Below, in pieces: positions 35,770-40,802 of a DNA stretch of 40,802 nucleotides; within the stretch, counting starts at the first letter, position 1, and every line of letters starts with the position of its first letter. Below the pieces are notes generated by a model. The model saw nothing but the letters and a program-made list of their open reading frames with translations. It searched no databases and was not told where the DNA came from. The DNA comes from an uncultured Verrucomicrobiota bacterium (GTDB lineage Bacteria; Verrucomicrobiota; Verrucomicrobiia; Limisphaerales; UBA1412): assembly GCA_944389455.1 (NCBI GenBank), contig CALXMK010000007.1, positions 83,637-124,438 of the forward strand. Direction: 5' to 3'. Position numbers and translations under genes: made by a program.

Positions 35770-36844
35770 CTTTTAATCGAACCTAATGGAATTGAAATTT
35801 TTTATCAGTATAAATATCTAATGTGCAAAAGAATACTTTTAATCGGACCAGGTGGAATTGAAATTTACGACTCCTAATTCTCCGCCTGCTAATCCACCAT
35901 CTTTTAATCGGACCAGGTGGAATTGAAATTCAGAAATATCTACATTAGGATATCCACCTGATCCATCTTTTAATCGAACCTAATGGAATTGAAATCATGT
36001 TACTGTTCATTTTTTTAATCCAACCTTAAATCCTTTTAATCGAACCTAATGGAATTGAAATTGCTCACATCCTAAAGAAATAAAATCGCTTTTTTTCTTT
36101 TAATCGAACCTAATGGAATTGAAATGGGAAAAATGTGCATGTAAAAGCGGGATTGAACAAGCTTTTAATCGAACCTAATGGAATTGAAATCTTACTTCTA
36201 TGCTATAACTACCAGCTTCAGCTATACTTTTAATCGAACCTAATGGAATTGAAATCTTCGTGTCGCAAGAGATGTCTGGCCGGCTGAGATCTTTTAATCG
36301 AACCTAATGGAATTGAAATACTTTGGATAGTGGTTTGATTTGGCAGTCTTTTTTGACTTTTAATCGAACCTAATGGAATTGAAATTCGCAAAAAATCACG
36401 TATTAATATGAAAACAACAATACTTTTAATCGAACCTAATGGAATTGAAATCGCTCGCATATTTTTTCTTTGAGTTTATCTTTTACTCTTTTAATCGAAC
36501 CTAATGGAATTGAAATACGGATTTTGTGAAGCTGCAAGTTAGAGCGGATTTGCTTTTAATCGAACCTAATGGAATTGAAATAATAAATAAAATCGCTTTT
36601 TTTTAAATTTTAAGCTTCTTTTAATCGAACCTAATGGAATTGAAATCTTCGTGTCGCAAGAGATGTCTGGCCGGCTGAGATAGACTTTTAATCGAACCTA
36701 ATGGAATTGAAATATTGATGGTGTTAAAGGTGCTTCTGCTTCGATTAGTGCTTTTAATCGAACCTAATGGAATTGAAATTTTCTTGCTTTTGTGATTTTT
36801 AAACAAAGAGAGCTCCTTTTAATCGAACCTAATGGAATTGAAAT
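35770..36844 (+). CRISPR. CRISPR array, 17 repeats of 29 nt and 16 spacers of 35-38 nt
   Basis: The repeat starts CTTTTAATCGAACC and ends GGAATTGAAAT. The ATTGAAAT end is the expected 8-nt crRNA handle, so the array reads left to right, away from the leader. Repeats start at 35770, 35836, 35901, 35967, 36033, 36097, 36162, 36227, 36291, 36357, 36423, 36488, 36553, 36618, 36685, 36751 and 36816. Repeats 2 and 3 share the same four substitutions (GGACCAGGTGG in place of GAACCTAATGG); all others are identical, with no decay at the far end. Spacers 8 and 14 derive from one protospacer and spacers 5 and 13 overlap. The repeat has no strong internal stem, as with Cas6 systems that bind unstructured repeats. 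Confidence 0.99.
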
Positions 36845-36981
36845 GAGATAATGAGGAACGAGGAGATTGATTAAATTCCGGTGCTGTGTTTTAATTTAAA
36901 AAATATCTCAAGAGTGTCAAGGCAGTATAGTAAAAATCTATCTTAATTAAGAGATGATAAGGGGGAAATAAAATTTATAGA

Positions 36982-37055
36982 TGGAGCGGGTGATGGGAAT
37001 CGAACCCACATGGCCAGCTTGGAAGGCTGGAGCTTTACCACTAAGCTACACCCGC
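36982..37055 (-). tRNA. tRNA-Gly (UCC)
   Basis: On the minus strand the acceptor stem GCGGGTG pairs with CACCCGC. The anticodon loop CTTCCAA lies between CCAGC and GCTGG and gives anticodon TCC. The T arm is GTGGGTTCGATTCCCAT. CCA is encoded. It lies between the CRISPR array and a degenerate second array. Confidence 0.95.
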
Positions 37056-37073
37056 TTCCGCGGTACAAAAGAG

Positions 37074-37101
37074 ATTGTATCAGAAATCGGAGTGTTGTCA
37101 A
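37074..37101 (-). promoter_or_regulatory. tRNA-Gly promoter
   Basis: On the minus strand, TTGACA (37096-37101), 16 nt, TACAAT (37074-37079), just upstream of the tRNA. Confidence 0.7.
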
Positions 37102-37204
37102 TTCCGCAAATGGAATTTTGTTTTATTTCTTTTTTTTTCACAAAGAGGAGATGCTTTGAGTCATAGATTGAGGATTTATTTCTCAGAGTGAAAAGCCAGT
37201 CCAT

Positions 37205-37298
37205 AATTTAATTCCATTAAGCTTGATTAAAAAAGGAGCGAGAGAGGTTTATTTTTCTTTAACACCCTAATTCCAATTATACTTGGTTCGATTAAAAA
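37205..37298 (-). CRISPR. Degenerate two-repeat CRISPR-like unit in opposite orientation
   Basis: Two 29-nt segments, 37205-37233 and 37270-37298, each match the reverse complement of the array repeat at about 23 of 29 positions without gaps. Their start-to-start distance is 65 nt, the period of the real array, leaving a 36-nt pseudo-spacer (37234-37269). On the minus strand the first repeat begins TTTTTAATCGAACC and its handle reads ATTGGAAT, one base off ATTGAAAT. No leader was seen. It may be a decayed array or a regulatory mini-array that directs Cascade to a partial target. Confidence 0.65.
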
Positions 37299-37443
37299 TC
37301 TCAGTCAGCAGAGCTTTAAATAAAAGATAGATCAAATGGAGTAAGAGAGCTTTTTGCAAAAGGGGAGTATGAATATATTTTTGATTTTTTATGACGGCAG
37401 TTTTTAGTGGAAAACAAGAATACCGTTTCAAAAAGTGAGAATC

Positions 37444-37800
37444 TGGTGGAGGCGGCGGGAGTCGAACCCGCGTCTCCGAACAATGAACCGGAAGTGACTA
37501 CATGCTTAGCCAGAAAAGAGTCTCGGCCAAAGAATTGCTTTCTGACACGCATCCTTTCGCCTAGCCGGCAGAAATATTTTTCGGAATCGGCAACGCCCGC
37601 TCCAGCCTTTTCCTACACCTGCAATCGACGTTTCATCCCCCTAGCAGGTGTCAGAGGTGAAACGTCACGGCAAACTTAGGCCGCGAGAGCTAATTCTTCG
37701 TTAGCATTTATTTTTTTAGTCCGATGATTAACGAGGCAAACGAACTATCCTCGGCATGCCACCGCCAGCGAATTACCCGGATCGAAACCAGTACGCCCCC
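37444..37800 (-). ncRNA. ssrA: Transfer-messenger RNA (tmRNA)
   Basis: tmRNA rescues stalled ribosomes. Read on the minus strand it starts GGGGGCGTACTGGTTTCGA and ends in a T arm GGGTTCGACTCCC followed by CGCCTCCACCA. The 7-bp acceptor stem GGGGGCG/CGCCTCC (one G-U) is complete and CCA is encoded. The tag frame (37676-37705) reads ANEELALAA and stops at TAA, the usual ALAA-type degradation tag. At about 357 nt its length is normal. A perfect promoter lies upstream. Confidence 0.95.
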
Positions 37801-37818
37801 AGCTTCAATGGCATATTC

Positions 37819-37847
37819 ATTTTAGGAGTAATCCCTTGAACTGTCAA
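37819..37847 (-). promoter_or_regulatory. tmRNA promoter
   Basis: On the minus strand, TTGACA (37842-37847), 17-nt spacer, TAAAAT (37819-37824), about 20 nt before the RNA 5' end. Confidence 0.75.
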
Positions 37848-38040
37848 CCTTTGAGAATCTGTTTAACGATAATATAAGAAAATCCGGGTGCCGTTGTTTT
37901 TTGTTTTCGTAAGAATATTTTTACGATATTATCTCTTGGACATTTTGAGGTAAAGACGAGGGAAGATATTTCTTCCTCAGCATCTGAAGACGAGGAAATG
38001 TTCACAATAAATTATTAATAAATGACGGAGAATGAATGTC

Positions 38041-40088
38041 ATGAAAAATAGAATACAGATAGTGATAGCTGCAATGCTGTTGATTTTTTCTATGGGAAAG
38101 GTTTCTGCTCAGGAGGTGACAATGCAAAGTCTGTTGAGAGAAATGGTTGATCGGGAAAAATTGGCGGAATTCCCAGCGGAAATTCCATACAGAACCTTAC
38201 AGGCAAGCAGCTATAACCGTGCTTCGATTTCTCCGGATCAGCCGGGATGGTTTGCAGACTCGGACGGGGTTTCCTGCATCCGTACGGAAAAAATAAAAAA
38301 GGAGAGACGGAATGGGTTTTGATGGAGGACAAGGGGCCTGGGGCCATTACCAAAATATGGGCAGTTTGTTTTTATTATGGCTTAGGAGATACGAAAGGGG
38401 GTAATTTGAAAATTTATTTGGACGGAGAAGATGAGCCTACGATTTTTTGTAATTTCTTTGAATTGCTCCAAGGGAAAGATTTTGTGCAGCCTCCGCTTGC
38501 GGCAGAGACCCGAAGAGCTGGAAACTGTTATCTGCCGATTCCATATGCCAAGGGGTGCAAGGTGACGATGGATAAGAAGGTATTTTACAATATCATCAAT
38601 TATAGAAGTTATCCGGAAGGGACTAAAGTCAGAACCTTCAGTATGGAAGAGTACCGTCAATCTGCCGAGCTGGTGGATAATGTAAAACAAATATTGGCAA
38701 AAGGATGTGTACAGGATGAAGAAGAGACTCGGAACTCATTGAGAACCGTCCGACAGGAGAAAAGGTTGTCTCCAGGAGGAACTTTGGAATTGGCTATTGC
38801 CAATAACCAAAAGCCAGGAGCTGTTCGTTTACTAACGATTCGCCTGCAAGCAGATGATCAAGCACAGGCTTTAAGATCGACGGTTCTAAAAGCTTCTTTT
38901 GACGGAGAAAGGACAATTTGGACCCCAGTGGGCGATTTCTTTAATATTGGAGTCGGTATGAAATCCTATCGGATGTGGGAACGAGCTGTGGAAGAGGATG
39001 GAACAATGGTATGCCGATGGGTAATGCCTTATCGAGAGAACTCGAAATGGAGTTTGGAGAATTTGGGACAGCAGACTGTTACGGCTGAAATTTCCATTAC
39101 ATCCGGTCCTTATACATGGACTGATCAATCCATGTATTTCCATACTTCGTGGCGAATGGATGATCCGACTCCCGGTTTTCCGTTGTTTGATTACAATCTG
39201 GTGAAGATTGAAGGAACAGGGGTGTATGTGGGAGATCAATTTACCGTTTTAAATCCGGAACAAGGTTGGTGGGGGGAAGGAGATGAGAAAGTCTATGTGG
39301 ATGGAGAGACTTTCCCCTCTCATTTTGGGACTGGAACAGAGGATTACTATGGATGGGCAGGAGGTGTGGTTCCCAATCCGCCAGATGAATTTGATGAACC
39401 TTTTTTGGCTAATGTCAGAGTGGCTTCGCCTAATTCGATGGGATATAATACCTGTACAAGAACACGGGTGCTGGATGCGATTCCTTTCGAAAAGAATATA
39501 GATTTCAATATAGAATCTTCGGGGTCAAATCGCTCCAGCTGGTTTCATCTGCAATATGCGGTTAATACTTTCTGGTACGCGAAACCCGGTGCCATATCCA
39601 ATCGAAAACCTTTACCGAACATGGCCTCACGCAAGCTGATGACGCTGGAGGAATTGCAGCAATTTAATGAGAGCTGTAAGAGAAATAAATATATATTCCC
39701 GGGAGCAATTGAGGCCGAGAACATAGATACCTATTGGATAAGCGAAGGAGTATTGCCTCATGAAGGGGCAAAGGTATGGGGAGAATTGAGTAATGGAGCA
39801 GTCAAAGCATTTACTTTCGGAAGAAAAGGAGAAGAAATAAAGGTGCGTTTGACTGAATTATTTGAAAAAACTCACCTAAAGGTTTGTCTGATTACGAGTA
39901 ATGAGAGCGGTGAGTTTGAAATCAAGGTGAATGGAGCCGCAGTTCGAACGGTTAATCTGGCTTCCGAACATTCAGCAGTAGAGACGATTGATTTGGGAGA
40001 ATTTATCCCTGAAGATAATGCCCTAGTCATAAGTTTTGTTTGCAAGAGTCCTGGTAGCTTAGGAATTGACTATTTTTTAACTAAATAA
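38041..40088 (+). pseudogene. GH172 / DUF2961 secreted glycosidase, split by a -1 frameshift
   Basis: The first frame (38041-38322) gives a signal peptide (IVIAAMLLIFSMGKVSAQ) and the DUF2961 N-terminus ending PGWFADSDGVSCIRTEK. The rest of the domain is in the -1 frame from about 38296 to 40088. It has GPGAITKIWAV and YLPIPYAKGCKVT. It also has the family signature FGTGTEDYYGWAGG, near 355-370 of the joined protein of about 682 residues. A C-terminal beta domain follows. The break coincides with the classic slippery heptamer A AAA AAG (38295-38301) in the right register, next to an A6 run at 38288-38293. Either one A was lost or the site is recoded; an ATG at 38247 is an alternative internal start. 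GH172 enzymes act on arabinofuranose or fructofuranose linkages. I chose the start at 38041, where GGAG is 10 nt upstream. Confidence 0.85.
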
Positions 40089-40099
40089 ATGAATAAAGT

Positions 40100-40543
40100 A
40101 TGAAACGGATTCTATTGATACAGATTTTATTTTTGACGATTATCTGCTTAGCCGGAGAGAAGTTTCAGGTAGATAGTCAAACAAAACTGCCTTCGTGGGA
40201 ATTGAATGGAGAAACGCTGCTTGCTGTACCGGAGGAGGGATTATGGTCTATTGCCACAGATTGGCAGCGGGACTGGATGGACGGCTGGAAGCATGCCCAG
40301 CCGGAAAAGATGGAGAAGAGCGGAGATTGGGTAATCCTCAGCGGAAAAATGGTATTGCCACAAGGGATTTTACTTCTCCGAGATGCGTATCGAGAAGAAA
40401 AAAAAGGGGTAATCCAATGCCGCAGGAGATATGAGTGGCAGGGAAGCGAGATACTGCCTCATGTAAATCTATCAGTAAGGCTTCGGCTGAAGGGGGAAAG
40501 AATGCAGGTATTCATGCCGGGAATATTTACTGATGTGCGATAA
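40100..40543 (+). pseudogene. Truncated secreted protein (5' stub) cut by a mobile element
   Basis: The frame has a signal peptide (ILLIQILFLTIICLAG) and a beta-rich start (FQVDSQTKLPSWELNGE, then WSIATDWQRDWMDGWKH). It ends abruptly after QVFMPGIFTDVR. This looks like the N-terminal domain of a larger carbohydrate-active enzyme, and 147 residues is too short for such a protein. The stop falls where base composition jumps to GC-rich sequence carrying a recombinase, so insertion most likely removed the 3' part. The gene follows the GH172 gene by 11 bp, so it was probably part of a glycan-degradation operon. I cannot name its family. Confidence 0.65.
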
Positions 40544-40576
40544 AGAAGTAATAGAAGTGTAAAAATTTTTGCCGTT

Positions 40577-40609
40577 CCTATCCGGCACTTGCGCATTGTG
40601 TCGGATAGG
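40577..40609 (-). terminator. Terminator of the recombinase gene
   Basis: CCTATCCGGCAC (40577-40588) pairs with GTGTCGGATAGG (40598-40609), 12 bp with one G-U, and a 9-nt loop. On the minus strand it is followed by AACGGCAAAAATTTTTAC. Confidence 0.7.
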
Positions 40610-40616
40610 TCGGGCG

Positions 40617-40802
40617 TTAGGCTTCGGGCAAGTCAATCTTGCCGACAAAGCTGTAATAAATCTCAATGTCCTGCCTGCGGGTGCCGTTCTCGTCATAGCT
40701 GCACTCATGCACGACGATTTTCTCAATCATCTCCCGCAAGAGGGTGGGGGTCAATTCCTCAAAGGCAAGGTGCTTTCGGACGATACCCATAAACTTTTCC
40801 GC
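40617..40802 (-). CDS. Large serine site-specific recombinase, C-terminal fragment
   Basis: The 61 visible C-terminal residues run to the window edge. They include KFMGIVRKHLAFEELT, LLREMIEKIVVHECS and the end YYSFVGKIDLPEA. This matches from memory the DUF4368-type C-terminus of large serine recombinases on clostridial conjugative and mobilisable elements. It would catalyse element integration and excision. Codon use (many GCC, ATC, AAG) is unlike the host genes here, which supports recent transfer from a Firmicute. The catalytic N-terminal domain lies outside the window, so activity cannot be judged. Confidence 0.8.
   Translation of the reverse strand, partial: AEKFMGIVRKHLAFEELTPTLLREMIEKIVVHECSYDENGTRRQDIEIYYSFVGKIDLPEA

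Larger units (their letters stand above)
40530..40802. mobile_element. End of an integrated element of Firmicutes type (continues past the window)
   Basis: From about 40530 the sequence changes: it becomes GC-richer, the upstream gene stops, and a recombinase C-terminus with its terminator follows. The precise attachment site is unclear but should lie between 40527 and 40577. The alternative is a chimeric contig end. Confidence 0.6.

Noticed and set aside
36230..36806. Open frames of 76 and 61 codons on the minus strand with a repeated ISIPLGSIKS peptide
   Set aside because: They are the CRISPR repeats read in translation, interrupted by spacers; not genes.
36981..37166. 61-codon plus-strand frame starting MERVMGIEPTWPAWKAG
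   Set aside because: It is the antisense of tRNA-Gly, a well-known false gene.
37056..37204. Toxin gene regulated by the inverted mini-array (CreTA-like pair)
   Set aside because: No small toxin-like frame with a promoter could be supported near the mini-array; only the RNA-like part remains.
36714..37269. 10-base match GGTGTTAAAG between spacer 15 and the pseudo-spacer of the inverted unit
   Set aside because: Too short and in simple sequence; likely chance.
37316..37679. Frames of 78 and 90 codons across 37316-37679
   Set aside because: They lie on tmRNA and its flank; the RNA structure explains the sequence.

Overview
The window looks like part of a chromosome of an AT-rich anaerobe of the PVC superphylum, probably Lentisphaerota (Victivallis-like). 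This is an inference from gene content: secreted sugar-active enzymes of the GH43 and GH172 (DUF2961) types, an FG-GAP protein, a lamin-tail surface protein, a lysine-rich RpoD and a long SecA. No 16S rRNA is present to settle it.

Layout. 1-910 (-): 5' part of a secreted lamin-tail/chitobiase-fold protein. 1066-7121 (-): rpoD and secA, each with its own promoter and terminator. 7315-11083 (+): a small carbohydrate locus (GH43-like enzyme, MFS transporter, FG-GAP protein) closed by a terminator. 11215-15354 (+): electron-transfer operon etfB, ferredoxin-fused etfA and ETF:quinone oxidoreductase, with a NikR-type regulator translationally coupled to its end. 15565-19188 (+): tRNA-Cys, rpsT and uvrA. 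19318-26428 (+): an alpha-2-macroglobulin/PBP1C pair.

26969-37298 is a defence island: an orphan membrane protein, then cas6-cas5-cas3-cas8-cas7-cas4-cas1-cas2 (+), a terminator, a leader with its own candidate promoter, and a CRISPR array of 17 repeats and 16 spacers. The gene order resembles type I-C (cas5-cas8-cas7-cas4-cas1-cas2), but with an added cas6 and with cas3 between cas5 and cas8. I think it belongs to the variant once called PGING (Csp1/Csp2). The array records repeated sampling of the same targets: one protospacer is present twice at different lengths, and two other spacers overlap. Beyond tRNA-Gly lies a degenerate two-repeat array in the opposite orientation with the same 65-nt period, the most unexpected item in the window.

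36982-37800 (-): tRNA-Gly(UCC) and tmRNA, both with strong sigma-70-type promoters. 38041-40088 (+): a GH172/DUF2961 gene broken by a -1 frameshift at a slippery A AAA AAG heptamer. 40100-40543: 5' stub of a secreted protein, cut off where a GC-richer element carrying a Firmicutes-type large serine recombinase (DUF4368-like C-terminus, 40617-40802, -) begins.
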